DNA of 64,000 nucleotides from Tenacibaculum sp. MAR_2009_124. GTDB lineage: Bacteria; Bacteroidota; Bacteroidia; Flavobacteriales; Flavobacteriaceae. The notes under the pieces were generated by a model. That model had not been told where the DNA came from and made no database searches. It saw only the letters and a list, made by a program, of their open reading frames with translations. Positions 36,712-46,039 of this stretch are shown here, piece by piece (positions within the stretch are counted from its first letter, which is position 1; each line of letters starts with the position of its first letter). The stretch is from positions 551,501 through 615,500 of the forward strand of contig NZ_FNSF01000002.1 in the NCBI RefSeq assembly GCF_900105455.1, given 5' to 3'. A program made the position numbers and the translations under genes.

Positions 36712-37551
36712 ATGATACAACCCGAGTGGAAAACTTCGAAGGAATACGACGATATTACCTACAGGAAATCTAATGGAGTAGCAAGAATTGCATTTAATAG
36801 ACCAAATGTTAGAAATGCTTTTAGACCAAAAACAACAAGTGAATTGTTAGATGCTTTTAAAGATGCACATGAAGATACGTCTATAGGGGTTGTGTTACTT
36901 TCCGCAGAAGGGCCTTCAACTAAAGATGGAATATGGAGTTTTTGTTCAGGAGGAGATCAAAAAGCAAGAGGTCATCAAGGATATGTTGGAGAAGATGGAT
37001 ATCATAGACTAAATATTTTAGAAGTTCAACGTTTAATACGTTTTATACCTAAAGCAGTAATTTGCGTTGTCCCTGGATGGGCAGTAGGAGGAGGGCATAG
37101 CTTGCATGTGGTTTGTGATTTAACTTTAGCAAGTAAAGAGCATGCTATTTTTAAGCAAACGGATGCTGATGTTACTTCATTTGATGCTGGTTATGGTTCT
37201 GCTTATTTAGCTAAAATGGTTGGACAAAAAAAAGCTCGTGAGATTTTCTTTTTAGGAAGAAATTATTCGGCACAAGAAGCTTATGAAATGGGAATGGTAA
37301 ACGCAGTAATTCCTCATAATGAGTTAGAGTCTACCGCTTATGAATGGGCTCAAGAAATACTAGAAAAATCTCCAACGTCAATAAAAATGTTAAAGTTTGC
37401 AATGAATTTAACGGATGACGGAATGGTTGGACAGCAGGTTTTTGCAGGAGAAGCTACCAGATTAGCATATATGACTGATGAAGCAAAAGAAGGAAGAGAT
37501 GCGTTTTTAGAAAAACGTAAACCAAATTTTGAGAAAAAGTGGATTCCATAG
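36712..37551 (+). CDS. menB: MenB, 1,4-dihydroxy-2-naphthoyl-CoA synthase
   Basis: A 279-residue crotonase-fold enzyme that cyclises O-succinylbenzoyl-CoA in menaquinone synthesis. Diagnostic segments are IAFNRPNVRNAFRPKT, the oxyanion-hole GGDQKARG, GWAVGGGHSLHVVCDLT, and TDADVTSFDAGYGSAYLAKMVG. The C-terminal EGRDAFLEKRKPNF is typical. menD is present upstream, but other men genes are not in the window. Confidence 0.96.
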   Translation: MIQPEWKTSKEYDDITYRKSNGVARIAFNRPNVRNAFRPKTTSELLDAFKDAHEDTSIGVVLLSAEGPSTKDGIWSFCSGGDQKARGHQGYVGEDGYHRLNILEVQRLIRFIPKAVICVVPGWAVGGGHSLHVVCDLTLASKEHAIFKQTDADVTSFDAGYGSAYLAKMVGQKKAREIFFLGRNYSAQEAYEMGMVNAVIPHNELESTAYEWAQEILEKSPTSIKMLKFAMNLTDDGMVGQQVFAGEATRLAYMTDEAKEGRDAFLEKRKPNFEKKWIP

Positions 37552-37660
37552 CAGTCGGTCGGTTATGAATTTGTAGCTTCGAGTTTTATGTTATCAAATA
37601 AAAATTCCTTGAAGCCGATTACTAAAAAGAATCTTTTAGAATTAATAATTTAAATAGAGT

Positions 37661-38269
37661 GTGAAAATAATTTGTATTGGGCGAAATTATGCCAAGCATA
37701 TTGAAGAGTTGGCTAATGAGAAGCCTGAGAGTCCAGTTGTATTTTTAAAACCTGATTCGGCTATTTTACCAAAGAAAATGCCCTTTTTTATACCATCGTT
37801 TTCTAATGATATTCATTATGAAGTGGAAGTTTTGGTAAAAATCAACAAAGTAGGAAAACATATTTCTCCTAAGTTTGCTCATAAATATTATGATGAAGTT
37901 GGGTTGGGGATCGATTTTACGGCTCGTGATGTACAAACGGAGTGCAAAGAAAAAGGATTGCCTTGGGAAAAAGCGAAAGCTTTTGACGGAAGTGCGATAA
38001 TAGGCCAATTCTTCGCTAAAGAAGAGTTTGATGTTAATAATATTTCTTTTCAACTAAAGAAAAACGATCAATTGGTACAAGATGGCAATACCCAGTCGAT
38101 GTTATGGAAAGTAGACGAATTAATTGGCTATGTATCGCAGTATTTTACTCTAAAAAAGGGAGATGTCATTTTTACAGGAACTCCAGCTGGAGTTGGTAGA
38201 GTTGAAGAAAATGATATTCTTACAGGAATAATTGAAAACAAAGAAGCTTTTCAGATTAAGATAAAATAG
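37661..38269 (+). CDS. Fumarylacetoacetate hydrolase-family protein
   Basis: A 202-residue FAH-family protein of the YcgM/FAHD1-like class. It shows GRNYAKHIEELANEKPESPVVFLKPDSA, the metal-binding glutamates in IHYEVEVLV, GIDFTARDVQTECKEKGLPW and the C-terminal FTGTPAGVG. Relatives act as acylpyruvate hydrolase or oxaloacetate decarboxylase/tautomerase, so the precise substrate is open. The start is GTG. It is followed after 3 bp by a small membrane protein gene and then cinA, so an operon is likely. Confidence 0.85.
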   Translation: MKIICIGRNYAKHIEELANEKPESPVVFLKPDSAILPKKMPFFIPSFSNDIHYEVEVLVKINKVGKHISPKFAHKYYDEVGLGIDFTARDVQTECKEKGLPWEKAKAFDGSAIIGQFFAKEEFDVNNISFQLKKNDQLVQDGNTQSMLWKVDELIGYVSQYFTLKKGDVIFTGTPAGVGRVEENDILTGIIENKEAFQIKIK

Positions 38270-38272
38270 ACA

Positions 38273-38596
38273 ATGCTCGTACTAATATTAATTTTTGTAG
38301 TTGGTCAAAAATTTTACGAATTAGCGGCCAGCTATAACAAAAGCAAATGGAGCTATGCTATAGCAGGAGCGTTGAGTTATTATGTTGGCGCTTTTATTCT
38401 GGGATTAGTACTAGGTGGTATATTGTTGATTTTTGAATCAGATTTCTTAGAAAACGCAAGCAATTTAGTATTAACCTTAATAACGATACCTGTGGGTGTT
38501 TTAAGTTGTTACTTGTTTTATGTTTTCTTGGAAAGAAAATGGAAAAAAGAAACTCCAGATAAAGGCAAACTTATCGACCAAATAGGAAACTCATAA
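38273..38596 (+). CDS. Small membrane protein
   Basis: A 107-residue membrane protein. A hydrophobic N-terminus (MLVLILIFVVGQ) is followed by two further helices (AIAGALSYYVGAFILGLVLGG and LVLTLITIPVGVLSCYLFYVFL) and a charged tail. I do not recognise a named family. It sits tightly between the FAH-family gene (3 bp) and cinA (4 bp), so it is certainly cotranscribed with them. Confidence 0.6.
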   Translation: MLVLILIFVVGQKFYELAASYNKSKWSYAIAGALSYYVGAFILGLVLGGILLIFESDFLENASNLVLTLITIPVGVLSCYLFYVFLERKWKKETPDKGKLIDQIGNS

Positions 38597-38600
38597 ATTA

Positions 38601-39848
38601 ATGAAAGCAGAAATTATTACGATAGGAGATGAAATCCTAATCGGTCAAATAGTAGATACTAATTCTCAATGGATTGGTCAAGAGTTAAATAAAATTGGAG
38701 TTTCTGTACATCAGATATCTTCTATTCAGGATGAACGAAATCATATTTTAGACGCTTTAAAAGAGGCTGAGGATAGAGCCGATATCGTTGTTGTGACTGG
38801 TGGTTTAGGTCCAACAAAAGATGATATTACAAAGAAAACGATTGCTCATTACTTTAATGACAATGAACTTGTTGAATACCCTCAAGTAGTTGAGCATATA
38901 AAGAAATTGTTTCAAAAAGTGAATCACCCTTTTAACGAAGTTCAAAGGTATCAAGCACAATTACCATCTAAGGCAACGTTGTTAATGAATAGTTTTGGGA
39001 CGGCTCCAGGAATGTGGTTTGAAGAAAATAATACTGTTTTTATTTCTATGCCTGGTGTTCCTTATGAAATGAAAGGTCTTATGAAAGAGGAAGTGCTGCC
39101 AAAACTTCAAGAGAAATTTGAGCTCCCACATATTATCCACAAGACAATTATGACTTATGGAACAGGGGAGAGTATTATAGCAGAAAGAATTGAAGACTGG
39201 GAAAACAATTTACCTTCATGTATTAAATTGGCGTATTTGCCTTCTTTTGGAAGAGTCAGATTGAGACTTTCTGGAAAGGGCCCCGATAGAAGTCAATTAG
39301 AAGAAGCCTTGGCTACTCAGGTAAGTCAATTACAAGAATTGATTTTTGATATTATAGCTGGAATTGATGATGATTCTTCTCTTGAAAAGCAGGTGGGAGA
39401 ATTATTGAAAAGCAAAGGAGAAACTATCAGTACAGCAGAAAGCTTAACAGGAGGGAAAATAGCCTCTACTATGGTTTCTGTTCCAGGATCGTCCTCGTAT
39501 TACAAAGGAAGTTTTGTAACCTATACCGCTGAGTTAAAACAAGAGTTATTAGGAGTTTCTGAGGACACTATAAATGCATATAGTGTTGTGAGTGCAGAGG
39601 TAGCCAAAGAGATGGTTCAAGGTACAATCAGGAATTTAAAAACTGATTATGCAATTGCTGTTACAGGAAATGCAGGGCCAACACAAGATAATAATGATAA
39701 AAGCGTTGGAATCGTGTATATTGCACTAGCGTATGGTGATGAGGTTGATGTTCAGGAGTTTAATTTTGGACAACCTAGAGAAAAGGTGATAAATAGAACG
39801 GTCACAAAGGCTTTAGAATTATTGCAAAAAAAGATTCTAAAAAATTAA
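38601..39848 (+). CDS. cinA: CinA-family protein (NMN amidohydrolase / competence-damage protein)
   Basis: A 415-residue two-domain CinA. Residues about 1-170 are the MoaB/MogA-like domain (EIITIGDEILIGQIVDTNS, VVVTGGLGPTKDDITKKTI and SMPGVPYEMKGLM). Residues about 255-412 are the nicotinamide-nucleotide amidohydrolase domain (TAESLTGGKIASTMVSVPGSS, with AVTGNAGP). The ESxTGG position normally holding Cys is Leu. It is the last gene of the FAH-membrane protein-cinA run and is followed by the ribosomal promoter. Confidence 0.92.
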   Translation: MKAEIITIGDEILIGQIVDTNSQWIGQELNKIGVSVHQISSIQDERNHILDALKEAEDRADIVVVTGGLGPTKDDITKKTIAHYFNDNELVEYPQVVEHIKKLFQKVNHPFNEVQRYQAQLPSKATLLMNSFGTAPGMWFEENNTVFISMPGVPYEMKGLMKEEVLPKLQEKFELPHIIHKTIMTYGTGESIIAERIEDWENNLPSCIKLAYLPSFGRVRLRLSGKGPDRSQLEEALATQVSQLQELIFDIIAGIDDDSSLEKQVGELLKSKGETISTAESLTGGKIASTMVSVPGSSSYYKGSFVTYTAELKQELLGVSEDTINAYSVVSAEVAKEMVQGTIRNLKTDYAIAVTGNAGPTQDNNDKSVGIVYIALAYGDEVDVQEFNFGQPREKVINRTVTKALELLQKKILKN

Positions 39849-39883
39849 TACAGAATATTTTGTTTAATTCTGTCAAAAACTCG

Positions 39884-39891
39884 TATATTTG
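39884..39891 (+). promoter_or_regulatory. -7 element of the rpmB operon
   Basis: TATATTTG matches TAnnTTTG about 40 bases upstream of rpmB. A TTG lies 21 bp further upstream, slightly longer than the usual 17-19 bp spacing. Confidence 0.5.
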
Positions 39892-39930
39892 CACCTCGTT
39901 TAGAAATAACACTATAAAACTGTCAAGAAG

Positions 39931-40170
39931 ATGTCTAGAGTTTGTGAATTAACAGGAAAAAAAGCGATGGTGGGTAACAACGTATCGCATGCCTTAAATA
40001 GAACTAAAAGAAAGTTTAACGCTAATTTAATGACTAAGCGTTTTTATATTCCAGAAGAAGATAAGTGGATTACATTGAAAGTATCAGCTTCTGCATTAAA
40101 AAATATTAATAAAAAAGGAATCTCTGCTGTTCTTAAAGAAGCTAGAGAAAAAGGTTTCTTAACGAAGTAA
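39931..40170 (+). CDS. rpmB: 50S ribosomal protein bL28
   Basis: A 79-residue basic protein with the bL28 opening [20 protein letters not shown] and KRRF-like [11 protein letters not shown]. It binds 23S rRNA in the large subunit. It heads a conserved run with rpmG and the DUF4295/bL38 gene, and its promoter lies just upstream. Confidence 0.97.
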   Translation: MSRVCELTGKKAMVGNNVSHALNRTKRKFNANLMTKRFYIPEEDKWITLKVSASALKNINKKGISAVLKEAREKGFLTK

Positions 40171-40198
40171 TTCCTTTCCAGATAAAAATTTTATAGAG

Positions 40199-40381
40199 AT
40201 GGCAAAAAAAGGAAACAGAGTTCAGGTTATATTAGAATGTACTGAGCACAAAGCTACAGGACAACCTGGAACTTCACGTTATATCACTACGAAAAACAAG
40301 AAAAATACTCCAGACAGAATGGAATTAAAGAAATTTAATTCAGTCTTAAAGAGAATGACAGTTCATAAAGAAATTAAATAA
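40199..40381 (+). CDS. rpmG: 50S ribosomal protein bL33
   Basis: A 60-residue protein with the bL33 pattern [14 protein letters not shown] and [20 protein letters not shown]. Zinc-binding CXXC pairs are absent (only one Cys), so it is the zinc-independent form. It lies 28 bp after rpmB and 27 bp before the bL38 gene. Confidence 0.96.
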   Translation: MAKKGNRVQVILECTEHKATGQPGTSRYITTKNKKNTPDRMELKKFNSVLKRMTVHKEIK

Positions 40382-40408
40382 TTAGCTACGGCATAAATTT
40401 TATATAAA

Positions 40409-40561
40409 ATGGCAAAGAAATCAGTAGCAACGTTACAAACAGGTTCTAAAAGATTAACTAAAGCAATCAAAATGGTAAAATCTCCAAAGAGTGGAGCTTA
40501 TACTTTTGTTGAAGCAATTATGGATCCTACACAAGTAAACGGCTTTTTAGCGAAAAAGTAA
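40409..40561 (+). CDS. DUF4295 ribosomal protein bL38
   Basis: A 50-residue basic protein not long enough for most ORF callers. It starts ATG with MAKKSVATLQTGSKRLTKAI and ends FLAKK before TAA. DUF4295 proteins are the Bacteroidetes-specific large-subunit protein named bL38 in Flavobacterium ribosome structures. The position directly after rpmG (27 bp) fits this. The operon ends at a perfect terminator. Confidence 0.88.
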   Translation: MAKKSVATLQTGSKRLTKAIKMVKSPKSGAYTFVEAIMDPTQVNGFLAKK

Positions 40562-40578
40562 TTCTTGTATACAGTTTT

Positions 40579-40617
40579 AAAAAAAGCTACTTTCAATATT
40601 GAAAGTAGCTTTTTTTG
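40579..40617 (+). terminator. Terminator of the rpmB-rpmG-bL38 operon
   Basis: AAAAAGCTACTTTCAAT pairs perfectly with ATTGAAAGTAGCTTTTT and is followed by more T residues. It is one of the strongest terminators in the window. Confidence 0.9.
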
Positions 40618-40761
40618 TATAAAAAAATGAGTATTTTTGAATTCGATAGCTCACTTTATGTAATTTTTTTAATGTGAAGTATTTCGAATTAATGACAATA
40701 TGACTCTAAAGTGAATTTGGTATGGTTTTTACCATTACTTGAGTGATTATAAAATTTAACC

Positions 40762-41715
40762 ATGAGTTTTTTTAAGAAAATATTCTCCAAAGAGAAAAAA
40801 GAAACATTAGATAAAGGCTTAGAAAAAACTAAATCCAGCTTTTTTTCGAAACTATCGAAGGCTGTTGCAGGAAAATCGAAAGTAGATGATGATGTATTAG
40901 ATAATTTAGAGGAAGTTTTAGTCTCTTCAGATGTTGGAGTGGATACCACATTAAAAATTATTGAAAGAATTGAAGAAAGAGTCTCTCGTGATAAATATTT
41001 AGGTACTGAAGAGCTTAATCAAATATTAAGAGAAGAAATTGCAGCTTTACTCTCAGAAACAAATTCTGGAGATGATTCTGATTTTAACGTACCTAAAAAC
41101 ACCAAACCTTATGTTTTAATGGTTGTTGGTGTAAACGGTGTGGGAAAAACAACTACAATTGGAAAATTAGCTTCTCAGTTTAAAAAGAAAGGATTGAAAG
41201 TGGTTCTTGGAGCTGCCGATACTTTTAGGGCTGCTGCCATTGATCAATTGCAAGTATGGGCAGATAGAACAGATGTTCCAATAATTCGTCAAGAAATGGG
41301 GTCTGATCCAGCGTCAGTGGCATATGACACGGTAAAATCAGGGATGAACCAAGATGCTGATGTTATTATTATTGATACGGCAGGTCGTTTACATAATAAA
41401 GTAAATTTGATGAACGAGTTATCAAAAATCAAGCGAGTAATGCAAAAGGTAGTACCCGATTCACCGCATGATGTGTTATTGGTTTTAGATGGTTCAACTG
41501 GACAAAATGCTTTTGAACAAGCGAAGCAATTTACAAAAGCAACAGAAGTAACATCTTTAGCAGTGACAAAATTAGATGGAACGGCTAAAGGAGGAGTTGT
41601 TATAGGTATTTCAGATCAGTTTCAAATTCCAGTGAAGTATATAGGAGTTGGAGAAGGAATTGATGATTTACAAGTGTTTAATAAATTCGAATTTATAGAT
41701 AGTTTTTTTAAATAA
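40762..41715 (+). CDS. ftsY: FtsY, signal recognition particle receptor
   Basis: A 317-residue SRP GTPase that docks SRP-ribosome complexes at the membrane. The NG domain shows the P-loop GVNGVGKTTTIGKLA at about residue 124, DTFRAAAIDQL, DTAGRLHNKVNLM, TKLDGTAKGG (about 268-272) and the terminal GVGEGIDDLQVF. The acidic N-terminal A domain is short, as in many Bacteroidetes. It follows the ribosomal operon and precedes a strong terminator. Confidence 0.97.
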   Translation: MSFFKKIFSKEKKETLDKGLEKTKSSFFSKLSKAVAGKSKVDDDVLDNLEEVLVSSDVGVDTTLKIIERIEERVSRDKYLGTEELNQILREEIAALLSETNSGDDSDFNVPKNTKPYVLMVVGVNGVGKTTTIGKLASQFKKKGLKVVLGAADTFRAAAIDQLQVWADRTDVPIIRQEMGSDPASVAYDTVKSGMNQDADVIIIDTAGRLHNKVNLMNELSKIKRVMQKVVPDSPHDVLLVLDGSTGQNAFEQAKQFTKATEVTSLAVTKLDGTAKGGVVIGISDQFQIPVKYIGVGEGIDDLQVFNKFEFIDSFFK

Positions 41716-41740
41716 AAAACACAAATTTTATAGCATTGAG

Positions 41741-41768
41741 AACCTTTCTTTTTAGAGAGGTTTTTTTT
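41741..41768 (+). terminator. Terminator after ftsY
   Basis: AACCTTTCT (41741-41749) pairs with AGAGAGGTT (41754-41762) with one wobble, followed by seven T residues. Confidence 0.85.
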
Positions 41769-41848
41769 ATGGATATGATTTAATATAAATATTTGTAAAT
41801 AAGATACTTTGTGTTAGCTTTGGTTTGAAATCCATAGTATTGATTGGG

Positions 41849-41930
41849 ACTTCGCTATGAGTATTGAAAGCGCAATTAAGCTAAATACTTTCTTGCTTCC
41901 TGAAGGGCACTTCTACGGGGAAAGCGAAGA
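41849..41930 (+). ncRNA. Candidate structured RNA element upstream of the amidase gene
   Basis: The 300-bp gap between ftsY and the amidase gene holds a GC-richer stretch with nested complementarity. CTTCGCT (41850-41856) pairs with AGCGAAG (41923-41929), AGTATT (41860-41865) with AATACT (41884-41889), a small AGC/GCT hairpin lies inside, and a GAAG/CTTC hairpin lies at 41902-41913. The layout is a closed multi-branch structure. No known riboswitch class is recognised, and it may be chance. Confidence 0.25.
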
Positions 41931-42020
41931 TACTAGTCTTATAATATTCTGAAGTATGTTCCATTTGAAATAAACTTTGTACTGAGCACTGTGGGGTAAA
42001 CTAATCAAAATGTTTTCTAA

Positions 42021-43676
42021 ATGAAAAAAATATATTATTTATTAGCTGTTGTCTTTATAATAGGCTGTAAGAAAAAAGTTCAAAAAACTAGTTATTTTAA
42101 AAAGTATATCGAAGATTCTGAAATATTAAATCAACAAGATCATGAGAATCCAAGAATGAAGTTTAAGCTGTTGCAATCCAAGTATCTCGATTTGAATAAG
42201 GAGTTTGAACCATTCCGGGAAGATTTAATTGAATTTTCTGATGAAGAATATGGTTCCTTGAAAACTTTGATATTGGAGCAGGATATTCCATCGATACAGA
42301 ATAACATCAAGAAGGGCTTATTAACCTATGAAAAATTGACATTATTCTATTTATATAGAATTTTAAAGTTTGAGAGTGACAGTACAAAACATCTAAATGC
42401 CATTATTAGTTTAAATCCGAACGTATTGAATGAAGCCAGGCAAATGGATGAATCTAAAGAGCATGAGTTTACCGAATTTTCTTTATATGGAATGCCTATT
42501 CTTTTAAAAGATAACATAAATACCAAAAATATGTTTACAACAGCTGGGGCTGCTGTATTGAAAAATAACCTTCCTTCGGAAGATGCTCATATTGTTGAAA
42601 GATTGAAAGAATCTGGTGCTTTAATTTTGGGTAAAGCTAATTTAAGTGAATGGGCGTATTTTTTCTGTAATGGATGCCCTTTAGGCTATAGTGCTATTGG
42701 AGGTCAAACATTAAATCCATACGGACGTAAAATATTTGAAACAGGAGGATCTAGCTCAGGAAGTGGAGTTGCCATAGCGTCTAATTACGCCGTAGCCGCA
42801 ATTGGAACTGAGACAGCAGGATCGATAACTTCACCTTCCAGTAAGAATTCACTTGTTGGTTTAAAACCTACTACTGGAGTATTAAGTAGATCAGGAATTG
42901 TTCCCATTTCTGGTTATTTAGATACACCCGGTCCCATGACAAAAAATGTAATAGATAACGCCATATTATTTAAGGCTATGGTTCATAAAGATGATAAAGA
43001 TTCGTCTACTGAGATAATAAATAAATTGCCCATGGATTATTTCAATTATACTTGGGATTCTTCTTATTTTAAAAACAAGAATATAGGAGTTCTTAAGGCC
43101 TTACTTGAGGATCCTATTTATAAAAAAACTGTTGAAGATATTGAAAAGGAAGGGGGAAATTTAGTTTACTTAACACCTGAAGAAATGGATTATAATGGTT
43201 TTCTAAATTTATTAACTACTGAAATGAAACATGATTTACCTAAGTATTTGAAATCATATACTAGTGATTCAATAACTGTAAAATCGGTAAAAGAAGTGGT
43301 TGATTTTAATACAAAGGATAGTGTAAAAAGAGCTCCTTATGGACAAGAATTATTCGAGAATATTGCTAGAGATACGACTTCTGTTGAAAAGTTAGCAGAA
43401 TTAAAAAAAGGATTAAAAAGGGAAGGTGAAAATTTTTTAAAAGCTTTAGATAATAGTATGGTAGATGTTATTTTGTCTATCGATAATTATCATTCTGCTG
43501 TTGCCGCAGTAGCTCATTACCCAACTATAACAGTTCCTATGGGGTATAAAAACTCTGGAGAGCCAACTGGGTTAACTTTTGTAGGAAAGCCTTTGTCGGA
43601 AAAGAAGTTGTTGGAGTTTGCATATGCCTTTGAGAAATTAATTAAAGCTAGAAGAACACCTAAGAATTATCAATAA
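42021..43676 (+). CDS. Amidase signature-family lipoprotein
   Basis: A 551-residue predicted lipoprotein (lipobox IIGC, Cys16) with an amidase signature domain in the C-terminal about 400 residues. The Ser-cisSer-Lys triad is visible: Lys163 in ILLKDN, the cis-serine in GGSSSGSG, and the nucleophile Ser268 in GTETAGSI. The segment VGLKPTTGVLSRSGIVPIS follows. About 120 N-terminal residues precede the domain. It probably hydrolyses an amide substrate in the periplasm; it is not the GatA subunit, because it is a lipoprotein. It stands alone. Confidence 0.85.
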   Translation: MKKIYYLLAVVFIIGCKKKVQKTSYFKKYIEDSEILNQQDHENPRMKFKLLQSKYLDLNKEFEPFREDLIEFSDEEYGSLKTLILEQDIPSIQNNIKKGLLTYEKLTLFYLYRILKFESDSTKHLNAIISLNPNVLNEARQMDESKEHEFTEFSLYGMPILLKDNINTKNMFTTAGAAVLKNNLPSEDAHIVERLKESGALILGKANLSEWAYFFCNGCPLGYSAIGGQTLNPYGRKIFETGGSSSGSGVAIASNYAVAAIGTETAGSITSPSSKNSLVGLKPTTGVLSRSGIVPISGYLDTPGPMTKNVIDNAILFKAMVHKDDKDSSTEIINKLPMDYFNYTWDSSYFKNKNIGVLKALLEDPIYKKTVEDIEKEGGNLVYLTPEEMDYNGFLNLLTTEMKHDLPKYLKSYTSDSITVKSVKEVVDFNTKDSVKRAPYGQELFENIARDTTSVEKLAELKKGLKREGENFLKALDNSMVDVILSIDNYHSAVAAVAHYPTITVPMGYKNSGEPTGLTFVGKPLSEKKLLEFAYAFEKLIKARRTPKNYQ

Positions 43677-43796
43677 GAAGTGTTTTAAAAATCTAAAGTT
43701 TGCGTACCATTAAATTATAGACTATAAAAATTATTATTCTTTATAAAACGCTTATTATTTGAGAGTCTATATAGGGGATCACAATTAAAAAAGCTT

Positions 43797-43804
43797 TATT
43801 TTTG
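43797..43804 (+). promoter_or_regulatory. Putative -7 element of rimO
   Basis: TATTTTTG matches TAnnTTTG about 20 bases before the rimO ATG. No -33 TTG is obvious. Confidence 0.4.
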
Positions 43805-43823
43805 CCAATCGAATTTTTTTAAG

Positions 43824-45140
43824 ATGCGCACAAAAACAATAAAGCAAAACAAGATTAATGTTGTTACCTTAGGCTGTTCTAAGAATGTATATGACAGTGA
43901 GGTTTTAATGGGACAATTAAAAGCCAATGGTAAAAACGTTGTTCATGAGGATGAAAATGATGAAGGAAACATCGTAGTAATTAATACTTGTGGGTTTATT
44001 GGCAAGGCAAAAGAGGAGAGTGTTGATACTATATTACATTATGCTCAGAAAAAAGAGGCTGGCGAGGTTGATCAGGTTTTTGTAACAGGTTGTTTAAGTG
44101 AACGCTATAAGCCAGATTTAGAAAAAGAGATAACGAACGTAGATCAATATTTTGGAACACACGATTTACCGAATCTACTAAAAGTTTTAGAGGCAAACTA
44201 TAAACATGAATTAATTGGAGAGCGATTAACGACAACTCCTAAACATTATGCTTATTTAAAAATAGCTGAAGGATGCGATAGACCTTGCTCTTTTTGCGCT
44301 ATTCCTTTAATGAGAGGAAAACATAAATCCACTCCTATAGAGAATTTAGTAATTGAGGCTCAAAAATTGGCGGCTAATGGGATTAAAGAAATTATGCTAA
44401 TTGCTCAAGATTTAACGTATTATGGGTTAGATATTTATAAAAAAAGAGCATTGGCTGATTTATTGAGAGAATTGGTGAAAGTGGAAGGAATAGAATGGAT
44501 TCGTTTGCATTATGCATTTCCAACTGGGTTTCCAATAGATGTACTTGAAGTTATGAGAAATGAACCGAAAGTATGTAACTACCTTGATATTCCTCTTCAG
44601 CATATAAATACCGAGATACTAAAATCTATGAAGCGAGGAACGACTCACGAGAAAACTACTGATTTAATCAGAAAGTTCAGGGAGTATGTTCCAAATATGG
44701 CAATCAGAACAACTTTAATTGTTGGTTATCCAGGAGAAACTGAAGAACAATTCCAAGAGTTAAAAGATTGGGTAGAAGAAATGCGTTTTGAAAGGTTAGG
44801 GGCGTTTGAGTATTCACATGAAGAAAATACTGGAGCTTATGACTTAGAGGATAATGTTCCTGATGATGTTAAATTCCGAAGAGTAAACGAAATTATGGAA
44901 GTTCAATCACAAATTTCATGGGAATTAAATCAGCAAAAAATTGGGAATACATATCGTTGTCTTTTCGATAGAAAGGATGGTGAATATTATTATGGTAGAA
45001 CAGAGTTTGATTCACCTGATGTAGATAACGATGTAATTGTAAATGCGAAAGATCATTATGTTAAACTTGGCGAGTTTATAGATATTGAGATATTCGAGGC
45101 TGGTGATTTCGATTTATATGGAAAGCCAGTAAATCAGTAA
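43824..45140 (+). CDS. rimO: RimO, ribosomal protein S12 methylthiotransferase
   Basis: A 438-residue radical SAM enzyme that methylthiolates an aspartate of ribosomal protein S12. The N-terminal UPF0004 domain supplies Cys18, Cys56 and Cys90 for the auxiliary cluster. The radical SAM cluster is Cys151, Cys155 and Cys158 in EGCDRPCSFCAIPLMRG. A C-terminal TRAM domain is present from about residue 370. It lies in the neighbourhood of ribosomal genes and is followed 26 bp later by a Crp/Fnr gene. Confidence 0.96.
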   Translation: MRTKTIKQNKINVVTLGCSKNVYDSEVLMGQLKANGKNVVHEDENDEGNIVVINTCGFIGKAKEESVDTILHYAQKKEAGEVDQVFVTGCLSERYKPDLEKEITNVDQYFGTHDLPNLLKVLEANYKHELIGERLTTTPKHYAYLKIAEGCDRPCSFCAIPLMRGKHKSTPIENLVIEAQKLAANGIKEIMLIAQDLTYYGLDIYKKRALADLLRELVKVEGIEWIRLHYAFPTGFPIDVLEVMRNEPKVCNYLDIPLQHINTEILKSMKRGTTHEKTTDLIRKFREYVPNMAIRTTLIVGYPGETEEQFQELKDWVEEMRFERLGAFEYSHEENTGAYDLEDNVPDDVKFRRVNEIMEVQSQISWELNQQKIGNTYRCLFDRKDGEYYYGRTEFDSPDVDNDVIVNAKDHYVKLGEFIDIEIFEAGDFDLYGKPVNQ

Positions 45141-45166
45141 TTGTATTTTTTGAAGTGAAACCTTTA

Positions 45167-45754
45167 ATGGATAAACTAACTACCTATATTAATAAATATA
45201 TTTCTTTAGATCAGGATGAGTTGAATGAGATTTTACCTTTTTTTGAAAGAAAGGTTTTTTCCAAAAATAAATTCTTGATTAAAAAAGAACAAGTAGTAAC
45301 ACATTATTATTTTATAGCTTCAGGAGGTGTAATGATTTATGATATTGTGGACGATATTCAATATACACGATACTTTGCTTTCGAAAATGAATTTATAGCC
45401 GACATAACCAAAATTAAAAGTAAACAACGTTCCACTTCTTTTATAAAAACTATTGAAGAAACAGAAGTGTTTACAATATCTTATGAAGATATGGAGCATT
45501 TATATGATAAACTCCCAAAGTGGCAGAAATTTGGACGATTAATTTGGGAGGATGCCTTTACAAGCGTATTATATGGAATTCATAATTTTCAATCTTTAAC
45601 AGCTAAAGAGCGGTATTTAGATTTGTTAAATAGGTCAGATTTAATTTTCCGAGTACCTTTAAAAGATTTATCCGTATTTCTTGGAATTACGCCCCAATCC
45701 CTAAGTCGAATTAGAAAAGAAATTAGTACAGATAAGACATCAGCAAAAAACTAA
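45167..45754 (+). CDS. Crp/Fnr-family transcriptional regulator
   Basis: A regulator of about 195 residues. I prefer ATG at 45167 to GTG at 45155. The cyclic-nucleotide-binding-like domain spans about 10-120 (FERKVFSKNKFLIKKEQ and YFIASGGVMIYDI). The C-terminal helix-turn-helix is at PLKDLSVFLGITPQSLSRIRKE. No FNR-type cysteine cluster is seen, so it is not an oxygen sensor of that kind. The effector is unknown. It follows rimO closely and may be cotranscribed. Confidence 0.85.
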   Translation: MDKLTTYINKYISLDQDELNEILPFFERKVFSKNKFLIKKEQVVTHYYFIASGGVMIYDIVDDIQYTRYFAFENEFIADITKIKSKQRSTSFIKTIEETEVFTISYEDMEHLYDKLPKWQKFGRLIWEDAFTSVLYGIHNFQSLTAKERYLDLLNRSDLIFRVPLKDLSVFLGITPQSLSRIRKEISTDKTSAKN

Positions 45755-46039
45755 CAGATGTCGCGATTTTATGTCGTCTACTAATTGAAATCATCGTGAT
45801 AAAACACTTTTTTAGCCTATGCTTCTTCTTTTGAAAAAGAAATAAGTAGCTAAGGTTAGGCTTTGTTTTTAAAATCGAATAAAGAGAAAAACCATTGTTT
45901 TCTTTTACAGTAATTTTCAAATTGTAACTAGTGTTATTTTAATAAACTCTTAACATAGTTTGAAATGCTAATTATCATTTGGTAATTTCAACAAAGCTAT
46001 TTAAACCAATATTTGTATCGAAATAATAATACAAATATC

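Noticed and set aside
45723..45920. 65-residue minus-strand frame after the Crp/Fnr gene
   Set aside because: The sequence is low-complexity and basic-rich with no conserved look. The 285-bp gap there is probably the promoter region of the DUF6268-like gene.
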